From assembly GCA_945939115.1 (NCBI GenBank), contig CAMEVC010000016.1, forward strand, positions 1-54,592: a stretch of DNA of 54,592 nt, in the 5' to 3' direction. Positions 6,319 through 14,350 of the stretch are shown here, one piece after another (the first letter of the stretch is position 1; each line of letters begins with the position of its first letter). Both the position numbers and the translations under genes were made by a program. Source of the stretch: an uncultured Eubacterium sp. GTDB taxonomy: Bacteria; Bacillota; Clostridia; Lachnospirales; Lachnospiraceae. Under the pieces are notes generated by a model. It saw only the letters and a list, made by a program, of their open reading frames with translations, was not told the DNA's origin and searched no databases.

Positions 6319-9315
6319 GCCTGCAAGCGCTCTTACTATAACTCCTGCCATCTCGTAGAGCCTGTCCGTTGCAATAGAATCCGCTGCTTTATCATAATTA
6401 ATGTATGGAACATCGTCAGATTTTCCTTTGTAGACATCCACATTTTTCAAGCCAAACTCACTTCTTAGTGCCTCTGCCATATCATCAATGGCATATTCGG
6501 CATCCTGCACCATTTCCCTGTCCGTCACAACAAATATATTCATATTGTCTTCATCTGCTCTGGCTTCCACTGAAATCTTTCCAAATGTTTCACTCTGCAT
6601 CCTTACAGAAATCCGTCCCTTCTGCTCCCCATCCTGCACAAGGGTAAGATTAATCATCCCGACATCTCCATTACTTGTAGCATATGGAATCCTGTAATCA
6701 TGTCTTACAGCCAGATTCTTTATATATCCTATTGTACGTTCCTTCATCCTGAGGTCCAGAAACTCCTCGTAGCTTAAGTCAAGCTCTGTATCTAAGTCTC
6801 CAGCCTGTGATATAGCCTCCTGAAGTTCCTGTTGTACCTCATCTTCCATCTCATCAAACATAAGAGACAACTTTTCCTTATGTCCGATTTGTTCAATCGA
6901 TTCACGGGCATAATCTTTAGTTGTCTTCTTTCCTCTGATATCCGGAAACTGTCCTGACTCTAAAAATGCTTTGACTGCCTGCACATTTCCTGTATTAACA
7001 TCAAGCTCTGACCTTCTAATCTCTCGAAGTACACTGGCTCCTGCATCTGCGGCTGCTGCCTGCGCTTCCAGATATTCTTCATAATATTCTGCCTCGGCCT
7101 TCTCATCATAAACAGCTTCAAGCTGCTCAATGAAGTTTTCCACAGACTGGTCTCCAATTCCGGTGGTGTTATCCACATTTTTCAATGTGTTCGGTGTAAC
7201 TAATGCACCATTTGTGGAAAAGAGCGCACTGTAATAATTAACGGTTCCCTTTACCTCTGACATTCCTGTTGTATCGTCCACTGTGCGTTCCATTCCATAA
7301 TGCTTTCTGGAATTATATGCCGTCATAAGACTGCTCATGGTTATTGTTACTCCCTGCTTAACTAATGCACCTGCTGCCACACCGGCATCCTTAGTAAATA
7401 TATTCATCATCTGATATATCCCGATAAACTGCTTTCGCTGTTCCTTAGTAATGCCTCCCGTGCGGTCTAACTTATAAAGGAATTTCGAAAACTTCTCCTC
7501 ATTATCTCTGGAAGCATTCTGATTCATCCCTACCAGGTACTCATTGACCTCCTCAATGCTTGCGTTCATTGGATTCACGCCATCTTTAATCATATTAAGT
7601 ACTGTCTCCGGCTTCATATTCTTTATCAGATTATTGAGCATAGCATTAACTGTCTTGACTCTATCGATATTCTCATTCGTCATCTCCATACTGTTTGCTG
7701 CAAGAACCTTAACTGCTTCACGGTCTTCTCTGGTTCCCTCAAGCCCCAGCTCCTTAATGATGTCCTCTGCACTTCCATTTACTGCCTTCTTAAGAGAATC
7801 CCCCAGGTCGCTTCTTACCTGTGTTCCGACTGCTTCATATGTATTAGCGGCTCTGTCAAACATATTGGCGAATACCCTCTCCGGGTTGCGTACCATCTGG
7901 TCAAATGCTTTTCTTATCTCCAGAACTGTCTCATATGGTATACCCGCTTCATCATACATACCATCTGCCATTTCATAACTTTTAAGCATACCATTAAGCT
8001 CGTCCATCGGTGTCGTAAGAATTGGCACGTTATTCTTAACAAGAAATACTGAGGCACTGGCACTCATCATAATCCTTGTCTCGACAAGAGTATTGTACGC
8101 CTTGTCTATATCCGGCTGTTCACCATCTGTCTCTGGCAGACTGTTCTTTATCTCACCTTCCTCCGGCTGTACTTCCTCCGGCTGTACTTCCTCCGGCTGT
8201 ACTGCCCCTGTATAATCCGGATTAAACACTCTTGCATCGATTTCCAGCTTAAGACTGGCTATTGTAAATGTATTTCCCTTTGCAATTACGCTGGCAACAT
8301 CACTGTATTCTGCCTTGTCAAGTGTATCAAGCGCTGTGATAATATCATCCACCGGGGATTCCACCAGACTCGTCTGCCAAGCCTTACCTCCAAGCTTCAT
8401 ATTATCCAGAATCTTATCCAGCACATAATCCATATTATCCTGAAGACTGCCCATATCCAGACTGTCAAGCTGCGCTTTATATCTGAGAGTCTGTTCCGTT
8501 ACCGGAATCTGGTTATCTATGAATGCTCTTGCATTATCATAATTCTTATCATTAACCTCAAGTCCTGCATCAGCTATAATCTTCCCAATCCCCGGCTTTA
8601 ACGCTTCAAAATCTGCATCAGAAATGCCTGTACCGCTATTTCTGCCTCCTGCCAGACTTACTGCCAGACCTGACTTGGATGCAGCCTGTGCCTGATATAT
8701 CCCTGCAATAGTAGGTTCGACATTATTAGCCACCATATAATTCATGGTATTCTCTGTAAGCGGCTTAAGTTCTTCTGCCTTTAAAAGAGCATCCTTGACC
8801 TCTGCAATACTTTCATCATTTACTGCAACATTGGCATCGGACATACGGCTCTCAATAGAGTTGGCAAGTCCTGCACTTCCTGTAACACTTTCTATCTGCT
8901 CCTTAGATACACCTGTCCCGAAACTCACATAATCCTCACAATGCATGGCAAGTTCAATCTTAATCTTATCTATAATATTAACCATATCATCATCTGTTGC
9001 ATCAGTAAGGTTAAAACCATCCTCGTCAATCTTTACTGCATCTGCTCCTGACAGCTTCATCATAAGTGCCTTAAGACCAAGCTTTGCCCCACTGGCGCTC
9101 GCCATTATCTGGCCCTTTACATCGTCGGCCTCTTTAATAAGGCTCTCATATGTGTTGTCACCCGTACACTGCACTCCTCCTGCAATTACTACACCTGCAA
9201 ATGTATCTGCAACCCCGGATGGTTTTTCATTTGTTTTATTCTCTTTATAATTAATGGATGTACCTTTAACTGCTGCATCCTGATTAAAATTTGCTCCCGA
9301 AATAATATTTGTCAT
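6316..9315 (-). CDS. Large FliK-like flagellar protein of uncertain function
   Basis: This 999-residue protein sits directly upstream of flagellin. It has no signal peptide or membrane segment; it is acidic, helical and rich in A, D, E, N and M. The last roughly 120 residues (strands around INLTLVQDGEQ, GRISVRMQS and FGKISVEARADED, followed by a helix) resemble the C-terminal domain of hook-length control proteins (FliK/Flg_hook). A short in-frame tandem QPEEV repeat lies near residues 370-385. I believe related proteins in Lachnospiraceae flagellar loci carry a DUF label (possibly DUF6240), but I cannot confirm this. A hook-length ruler role would fit the size and domain order; a filament-related secreted protein is an alternative. 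A weak sigma-28-like promoter precedes it, consistent with co-expression with the flagellum. Confidence 0.7.
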   Translation of the reverse strand: MTNIISGANFNQDAAVKGTSINYKENKTNEKPSGVADTFAGVVIAGGVQCTGDNTYESLIKEADDVKGQIMASASGAKLGLKALMMKLSGADAVKIDEDGFNLTDATDDDMVNIIDKIKIELAMHCEDYVSFGTGVSKEQIESVTGSAGLANSIESRMSDANVAVNDESIAEVKDALLKAEELKPLTENTMNYMVANNVEPTIAGIYQAQAASKSGLAVSLAGGRNSGTGISDADFEALKPGIGKIIADAGLEVNDKNYDNARAFIDNQIPVTEQTLRYKAQLDSLDMGSLQDNMDYVLDKILDNMKLGGKAWQTSLVESPVDDIITALDTLDKAEYSDVASVIAKGNTFTIASLKLEIDARVFNPDYTGAVQPEEVQPEEVQPEEGEIKNSLPETDGEQPDIDKAYNTLVETRIMMSASASVFLVKNNVPILTTPMDELNGMLKSYEMADGMYDEAGIPYETVLEIRKAFDQMVRNPERVFANMFDRAANTYEAVGTQVRSDLGDSLKKAVNGSAEDIIKELGLEGTREDREAVKVLAANSMEMTNENIDRVKTVNAMLNNLIKNMKPETVLNMIKDGVNPMNASIEEVNEYLVGMNQNASRDNEEKFSKFLYKLDRTGGITKEQRKQFIGIYQMMNIFTKDAGVAAGALVKQGVTITMSSLMTAYNSRKHYGMERTVDDTTGMSEVKGTVNYYSALFSTNGALVTPNTLKNVDNTTGIGDQSVENFIEQLEAVYDEKAEAEYYEEYLEAQAAAADAGASVLREIRRSELDVNTGNVQAVKAFLESGQFPDIRGKKTTKDYARESIEQIGHKEKLSLMFDEMEDEVQQELQEAISQAGDLDTELDLSYEEFLDLRMKERTIGYIKNLAVRHDYRIPYATSNGDVGMINLTLVQDGEQKGRISVRMQSETFGKISVEARADEDNMNIFVVTDREMVQDAEYAIDDMAEALRSEFGLKNVDVYKGKSDDVPYINYDKAADSIATDRLYEMAGVIVRALAG
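8160..8205 (-). repeat. Three tandem 15-bp units inside the FliK-like gene
   Basis: The unit CTCCGGCTGTACTTC occurs at 8161-8175 and 8176-8190, with a slightly changed copy at 8191-8205. It encodes QPEEV repeats in frame. Copy-number change would keep the frame. Confidence 0.9.
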
Positions 9316-9356
9316 ATATACTCCTTATTCTGAAACGCATTATTACTGTACAGAAT

Positions 9357-9383
9357 ATTTCGGCATAACCCAGGCTTTTATTA
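9357..9383 (-). promoter_or_regulatory. Possible sigma-28-like promoter of the FliK-like gene
   Basis: On the minus strand GCCGAAAT (9357-9364) lies 11 bases after TAATAAAA (9376-9383). The -10 box is close to consensus and the -35 box is poor, so this is a weaker version of the flagellin promoter. Confidence 0.5.
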
Positions 9384-9399
9384 ACCCTGACACACAGCA

Positions 9400-9445
9400 A
9401 AAGGGAGACCTCCCCAGAGATACTCTCTGAGAACGATCTCCCTTT
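9400..9445 (-). terminator. Long hairpin terminator after glgB
   Basis: Arms AAAGGGAGA (9400-9408) and TCTCCCTTT (9437-9445) enclose an inner CAGAGA/TCTCTG hairpin. Read leftward the stem ends in TTTT and lies about 55 bases beyond the glgB stop. The T-tail is short, so processing or partial read-through is possible. Confidence 0.6.
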
Positions 9446-9498
9446 GCGAAAGGAAAAAGAAAATATAAAGAAAGGAGCATGTAAGCTGTTATTATAAA

Positions 9499-11430
9499 TC
9501 AAAGCTTCGTTGGCTGTACCTTAGATACATCACCATTGAATTCGTATACACATATTCCGTACTTATTCAGATCAACAAGAATTGACTGCGGATATCCGTC
9601 GCTGTCTCCTTTTGCTGTTCTTATGCTCTTCTTCTGGTTATCCTCATCATCACCAAGCACAAGCTTATATGTAGTTTTGAAAGGAACTCCTACCCTGTAC
9701 TTCTTTCTTTCCACTGGCGTGAAATTAAGTACAAAAAGAAGATTCTTCTTGCCATCAGGACTTATTCTCATAAATGAGAATACGCTGTTGTCCTTATCGT
9801 TGACATTAATCCATCTGAATCCTTCACTGCTGTAATCTGTTGCGTACAGGCAAGGATATTCTTTATTAAGATACAGACATTTCTTAGTAAACTCCTGAAG
9901 CGCCCGATGGCTGTCATCCTCTAACAGATACCAGTCAAGAGCTCTCTTCTCACTCCATTCATTCCACTGACCGAACTCCTGTCCCATGAACAGCAGCTTC
10001 TTTCCCGGATGTCCGCACATATATGCATAGGCAACCTTAAGATTCTTAAACTTGTCCTCCCTGTCACCAGGCATCTTACCAAGCATAGAACACTTGAGAT
10101 GAACAACTTCATCGTGTGAGAGAACCAGTATAAAATTCTCACTGTATGCATACATAAGTGAAAATGTCATCTTATTGTGGTTAAACTTCCTAAAATATGG
10201 GTCGAGCTTCATATATTCAAGGAAATCATGCATCCATCCCATATTCCACTTAAAGGTGAAACCAAGACATTCTCCGTTATCCGGGTCACCGCTTACCATA
10301 GGCCATGCTGTTGACTCCTCTGCAATAGTGATAGCCTGTGGAAAACGTTTCTTTAACATACTGTTAAAATGCTTCAGGAAACTCATTGCCTCAAGATTTC
10401 CGTTATCTCCGTATTTGTTAGGAACCCAGTTGCCCTCTGTCCTTCCGTAATCCAGATAGAGCATGGATGCCACAGCATCCACCCTCAGTCCGTCAACATG
10501 GAATTTATCTACCCAATACATTCCATTAGCAATAAGGAAGTTAGATACTTCATTCTTCGAATAATCGAATACCTTAGTACCCCAATCAGGATGTTCACCC
10601 TTTCGTGGGTCTGCGTACTCATATACACAGCTTCCGTCGAAGTTGGCAAGACCATGTGCATCTCTTGGAAAATGTGCAGGAACCCAGTCAAGTATTACTC
10701 CAATGCCCCTAGAATGCATATAATCAACAAAATACATAAAATCCTGTGGCGTTCCGTATCTTGCTGTAGGAGCATAGTAACCTGTTACCTGATATCCCCA
10801 AGATGCATCAAACGGATACTCTGCAATTCCCATAAGCTCAAGATGTGTGTATCCCATATCCAGTACATAATCCGCAAGCTCAGGAGCAATCTCTCTATAA
10901 TTGTAATATCCGTCCTCAGTGCCATCATCCTTTTTCTTCCACGAGCCAAGATGACACTCATATATTGATAAAGGTTCCTTTAGATGGTCTTCCTTCTTCT
11001 TCTTCGCAACCCATTCCTTATCTCCCCACTTATAATTATTGAGATTAGTTACCACAGATGCCGTATCCGGTCTTAACTGGGCTGCATTAGCATAAGGATC
11101 AGCCTTGTAAATTGCCTGTCCACTCTGTGAGATAATGAGATACTTGTACATATTACCTTCTTTAACACCAGGTATGAAAAGCTCATATATTCCACCTTCT
11201 GATATCTTCTTCATGTCATATCCATAGGCGCTCCAATTATTGAAATCTCCAATAACGAAAACATCTTTCGCTGCCGGAGCCCATACTGCGAAATAAACAC
11301 CTTTTTTTCCATCCTTTTCCACAACATGCGCACCCATCTTATTATATATCTCGTAATGAGTTCCCTGTCCAAAAAGATATGCATCCAGTTCTGTTATGGC
11401 AACCTGCTCGTATTTCTGCATATTCTTCAT
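9499..11430 (-). CDS. glgB: 1,4-alpha-glucan branching enzyme
   Basis: GlgB forms alpha-1,6 branches in glycogen. The 643-residue protein has an N-terminal CBM48 (about 20-110, with KDVFVIGDFNNW), a GH13 barrel and a C-terminal all-beta domain. GH13 motifs are visible: DWVPAHFPRD, GLRVDAVASM with the nucleophile Asp near 315, TIAEES with the acid/base Glu near 371, and VLSHDEVVH. Length matches the short bacterial form. The start is the ATG at 11430, served by GGAGG at 11436-11440; an ATG four codons earlier overlaps that ribosome binding site. No other glycogen genes flank it, so it appears to be a single-gene unit divergent from the MraY-like gene. Its leader of roughly 100 bases contains a small GGGA/TCCC hairpin. 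Confidence 0.96.
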   Translation of the reverse strand: MKNMQKYEQVAITELDAYLFGQGTHYEIYNKMGAHVVEKDGKKGVYFAVWAPAAKDVFVIGDFNNWSAYGYDMKKISEGGIYELFIPGVKEGNMYKYLIISQSGQAIYKADPYANAAQLRPDTASVVTNLNNYKWGDKEWVAKKKKEDHLKEPLSIYECHLGSWKKKDDGTEDGYYNYREIAPELADYVLDMGYTHLELMGIAEYPFDASWGYQVTGYYAPTARYGTPQDFMYFVDYMHSRGIGVILDWVPAHFPRDAHGLANFDGSCVYEYADPRKGEHPDWGTKVFDYSKNEVSNFLIANGMYWVDKFHVDGLRVDAVASMLYLDYGRTEGNWVPNKYGDNGNLEAMSFLKHFNSMLKKRFPQAITIAEESTAWPMVSGDPDNGECLGFTFKWNMGWMHDFLEYMKLDPYFRKFNHNKMTFSLMYAYSENFILVLSHDEVVHLKCSMLGKMPGDREDKFKNLKVAYAYMCGHPGKKLLFMGQEFGQWNEWSEKRALDWYLLEDDSHRALQEFTKKCLYLNKEYPCLYATDYSSEGFRWINVNDKDNSVFSFMRISPDGKKNLLFVLNFTPVERKKYRVGVPFKTTYKLVLGDDEDNQKKSIRTAKGDSDGYPQSILVDLNKYGICVYEFNGDVSKVQPTKL

Positions 11431-11645
11431 AAAATCCTCCATTATATTAAATATATTCTCTTATCCTGCACGACGCTTATGGGACTTCCGCATTTATCCC
11501 ATCAATTAATAATATATTACCACATCATCAGATTAATTACTACATTTACTTTGCAAAAAAAATGTTCAATCTTCATATATTGTGTTATACTGTAAAGCGA
11601 CTTTGCAAGATTAATTAGAAAGATGAAAAGGAGTGTCTATTTCTT

Positions 11646-12608
11646 ATGATATACTACATTGTTGACTTCAGTTATACGAATATTATATCTTTTGTCAGTA
11701 TCCTGTTCGCATTTGCATTTACAATAGCTGCTATCTGCCTTGGAAAGAATCTTCTTCCAAGAGATGCCGGTAGAGCTTTTGCAATCAATGGAAGTAAATC
11801 CGTAGGTAAACCCCGTGGCGCAGGAATGATATTCATACTTACATTTACAGTAACATGTGCCCTGTTCGTTAACTTAAGTGCAGAACTTATCATTTATCTT
11901 ATACTTGTACTCGCAGCCATGTTAAGCGGTTACCTTGATGACAGCGCCACATCCCCATGGGGCAATCTTAAGAAGGGCCTTATCGACTTAGCAATCTCAA
12001 TCATGGCAGCAGTAACATACCTTCACTATAATCCGAATACATTTGACCTTGCATTCTTTGGAAAGACAGTAGTACTCAATCCTGTTATATATGCCATTCT
12101 CATCATTATCCTTATATGGGTAAGCATCAATGTTACTAACTGCTCTGACGGCGTTGACGGTTTGTGCGGCACTCTCTCAGTTGTCACACTTGCCACAGTT
12201 TATGTGCTTTTTAAGAGATTTAATCTTGAGCCTGACTACAGGCATACCGTCCTTATAATGATTGTGTGTATATTGGGCTATCTCTGGTTTAACGCCTCCC
12301 CAAGCAGACTGCTTATGGGCGATGCCGGTTCCAGAGCCATCGGAATATTTATAGCATTTACATTCCTGAAGCTTCACGCTCCACTGCTATACATTCCTAT
12401 GGCGCTTATACTTATTCTTGATGGCGGACTTGGTCTTATCAAGGTTTCTTTCATGCGGTTCCTCCATATCAACCTCATGAAAAACCTGCGTACACCAATC
12501 CACGACCATATGAGAAAAAACAAGGACTGGTCTGACACACAGGTTGTATTCAGATTCACAATCGTACAGATAATCCTTGGTCTTGCTGTGATATATGGTT
12601 TGATGTAA
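11646..12608 (+). CDS. MraY-like polyprenyl-phosphate phosphosugar transferase
   Basis: This 320-residue polytopic membrane protein (about ten hydrophobic spans) belongs to the MraY/WecA family, which transfers a phospho-aminosugar from a nucleotide to undecaprenyl phosphate. Family motifs are present: GYLDDSATSPWGNLKKG (the DD pair), NCSDGVDGL, LLMGDAGSRAIG and TPIHDHMRK followed by WSDTQVVFRF, which is an MraY-type C-terminal block. It differs from standard MraY: the first cytoplasmic loop reads GKPRGAG rather than GTPTMGG, and the HHH motif is H-D-H. There are no other peptidoglycan genes nearby, so this may be a second or specialised copy. The ATG at 11646 has AAGGAG about 12 bases upstream, a long spacing. 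A TATACT box at 11586-11591 may be its -10 element. Confidence 0.82.
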   Translation: MIYYIVDFSYTNIISFVSILFAFAFTIAAICLGKNLLPRDAGRAFAINGSKSVGKPRGAGMIFILTFTVTCALFVNLSAELIIYLILVLAAMLSGYLDDSATSPWGNLKKGLIDLAISIMAAVTYLHYNPNTFDLAFFGKTVVLNPVIYAILIIILIWVSINVTNCSDGVDGLCGTLSVVTLATVYVLFKRFNLEPDYRHTVLIMIVCILGYLWFNASPSRLLMGDAGSRAIGIFIAFTFLKLHAPLLYIPMALILILDGGLGLIKVSFMRFLHINLMKNLRTPIHDHMRKNKDWSDTQVVFRFTIVQIILGLAVIYGLM

Positions 12609-12645
12609 CATGGTTTAATGTAATATTGGGTTTGTTGTAACACCT

Positions 12646-12690
12646 AAAAAGCGTTTGCTGGTTCTATTCCAACAAACGCTTTTTCTATAT
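12646..12690. terminator. Bidirectional terminator between mraY-like gene and exonuclease
   Basis: A perfect 12-bp stem AAAAAGCGTTTG/CAAACGCTTTTT (12646-12657, 12673-12684) has A and T runs at its two sides. It can end both convergent transcripts; the exonuclease stop codon is a few bases away. Confidence 0.88.
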
Positions 12691-13674
12691 TCACATGTTC
12701 TCCTGTCTTTCTTCTCTTGCAAGCTTTTCTGCCTGCCTTCTCCTTCGGCGGTGCTCTCTCTCCTTAATCTGCTTCTCGTATATCTTAAGAGCTCCATTCT
12801 CATCCGTATTCTTCATAATCCGCACAACATAATACTTGCCATTATCATTCTGCTTAACCCGGAACCTTCCCTTGATAAGACCATGCTCATCACATGTGAA
12901 CAAACCGTAATAGCACTTCGAATTAGTTGCAAACCATTTAACCAGCCTTGTCATAGGCTTCCCACACAGGTAACATTTGCATGAACGTACTATTCTGTCG
13001 TCAGCCGCTTTATCCCTGGTTGCAAATCCCTTGGATATATACTTTTCGTAAGTTCCAAAGTTGAGATAGACCTCTTCCTTTCTTGTTTCCGGTATTGTAA
13101 ATGTGTCTATACTGCAAAACTTCTTAACATTATCAAAATCCAGTGTCTTCATAATCCTTGCAGTGTATCTTGCATCGCTCATGGCTGAGTGATATTGCTC
13201 ATCTCCGGTAATCCCCTGTTCCTCAGTGGCAGACTTAAGATTCATCCTGCTTTTCCCATCAGAGAAATTAATACTGTACAGTTTCTGAAGGTCTATATAA
13301 AGTACCGGTTTTGCAAAGGGCTCCTCTACACCATAGTACTTCATATTCCTGCGAAGCTCCATTACATCAAGGCTTCCCCATGTGACAAATGTATAATCAT
13401 CCCCACACCATGTGAGAAATTCACTAACTCCTGAAATGAAATCCGTTCCCTTGTCTAAGTCCTTCTCCGTAATATTAAGTATCTTCTTAACATTGCTTTG
13501 GAGCTTTGTGTATACCCTCGGCTTGATAATACATTCCCACTCATCAATTATATCCAGTTGTTCATTTACTTTAACTGCACCTATCTGAATTATCTCAAAA
13601 GGAAAATGTTCCTCAGAAAATTGTTTTCCCTTGGCACTCTGATTCCACTCGAGATCCATAACAATATAATTCAT
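12691..13674 (-). CDS. DEDDh 3'-5' exonuclease with C-terminal Cys cluster
   Basis: This 327-residue protein has an N-terminal exonuclease domain of the RNase T/DnaQ superfamily, KapD-like. Visible motifs are VMDLEWN (Exo I, D and E), VTWGSLDVMELRR (Exo II region, near residue 100) and YHSAMSDARYTARI (Exo III, H and D). After about residue 225 comes a CxxC pair (CYLCGKP), more cysteines (SKCYYGLFTC) and a very basic Arg/Lys-rich tail, which suggests a zinc ribbon and nucleic-acid contact. The substrate could be RNA or DNA and is not determined here. The ATG at 13674 has GAGGAAA nine bases upstream; a GTG two codons earlier is less likely. It has its own strong promoter and converges with the mraY-like gene. 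Confidence 0.85.
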   Translation of the reverse strand: MNYIVMDLEWNQSAKGKQFSEEHFPFEIIQIGAVKVNEQLDIIDEWECIIKPRVYTKLQSNVKKILNITEKDLDKGTDFISGVSEFLTWCGDDYTFVTWGSLDVMELRRNMKYYGVEEPFAKPVLYIDLQKLYSINFSDGKSRMNLKSATEEQGITGDEQYHSAMSDARYTARIMKTLDFDNVKKFCSIDTFTIPETRKEEVYLNFGTYEKYISKGFATRDKAADDRIVRSCKCYLCGKPMTRLVKWFATNSKCYYGLFTCDEHGLIKGRFRVKQNDNGKYYVVRIMKNTDENGALKIYEKQIKEREHRRRRRQAEKLAREERQENM

Positions 13675-13738
13675 AAACACTTTCCTCTGTTATTGACAAA
13701 ACTATATTAATGATTACTCTTCTTCGTAGATTACCTAT

Positions 13739-13767
13739 ATTATAGCGTGTATATTATTATATGTCGA
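13739..13767 (-). promoter_or_regulatory. Sigma-A-type promoter of the exonuclease gene
   Basis: On the minus strand TCGACA (13762-13767), a 17-base spacer and a perfect TATAAT (13739-13744) lie about 65 bases before the ATG. Confidence 0.7.
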
Positions 13768-13963
13768 TGGTTTGTTGACCATTATTGTCTCATTTTTACC
13801 GATATTATCTTATAATATCAAAATAAAAGTCTGTTCTTCCTCTTTTACTATAATTGGCTACTTATCATTAATTCGACAAACCGGAAGTGTTCCGTCTCTG
13901 CAAACTGGAATCTAGTGACCTCTTTGAATGAATGATGTTTCTTGTCTGTGGGGTATTTTGCCT

Positions 13964-14077
13964 GCGGGGTATAGACTCTACAAAACATCAATCTATACCC
14001 CGCTTTTTGTTTCTTTCTTGCTTCTAAACGCGTTGAGCGGGGTATAGATACCGCAAAACGTTCATCTATACCCCGCT
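13964..14077. repeat. Two successive near-identical palindromes
   Basis: GCGGGGTATAGA (13964-13975) pairs with TCTATACCCCGC (13992-14003), and AGCGGGGTATAGAT (14036-14049) pairs with ATCTATACCCCGCT (14064-14077). Loops share CAAAACNTTCA-like sequence. The first is followed by TTTTTG. A partial copy (GGGGTATTTTG) lies just upstream at 13950-13960. The remainder of the 13.77-14.10 kb gap shows no gene. These may be terminators or a dispersed palindromic repeat. Confidence 0.85.
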
Positions 14078-14103
14078 ATCATTATCATTACCGCAAAATC
14101 AAA

Positions 14104-14175
14104 TGTTCCCACCCAGAGTCGAACTGGGGATTGAGACTTAGGAGGTCCCCGTTATATCCACTTAACTATGAGAAC
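14104..14175 (-). tRNA. tRNA-Arg (anticodon CCT)
   Basis: Read on the minus strand, the acceptor arms GTTCTCA/TGGGAAC (with G-U pairs), D arm, anticodon stem GGGAC/GTCTC around the loop CTCCTAA, and T arm CCCAG-TTCGACT-CTGGG form a complete cloverleaf. The anticodon is CCT. The CCA end is not encoded. Confidence 0.93.
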
Positions 14176-14285
14176 TTAAGGCTCTAAACAGCCAAAGAGA
14201 ATTCTAACACAAAAAGGGTAGAAGGTCAATGACCCACCCATGAAGTAATTGTTTTTGAAAATTGTTTTACTAAATACATTAACAC

Positions 14286-14323
14286 AAAAAAATCCGGAAT
14301 CCAGACGAAAGTCTGGTTCCGGA
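14286..14323 (-). terminator. Intrinsic terminator of the chemoreceptor gene
   Basis: A long GC-rich stem (14293-14306 with 14311-14323, GAAA loop) is followed leftward by a run of seven T. It lies about 30 bases past the chemoreceptor stop. Confidence 0.9.
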
Positions 14324-14350
14324 CCTTTATTAACTAGTTCTTATATTATG

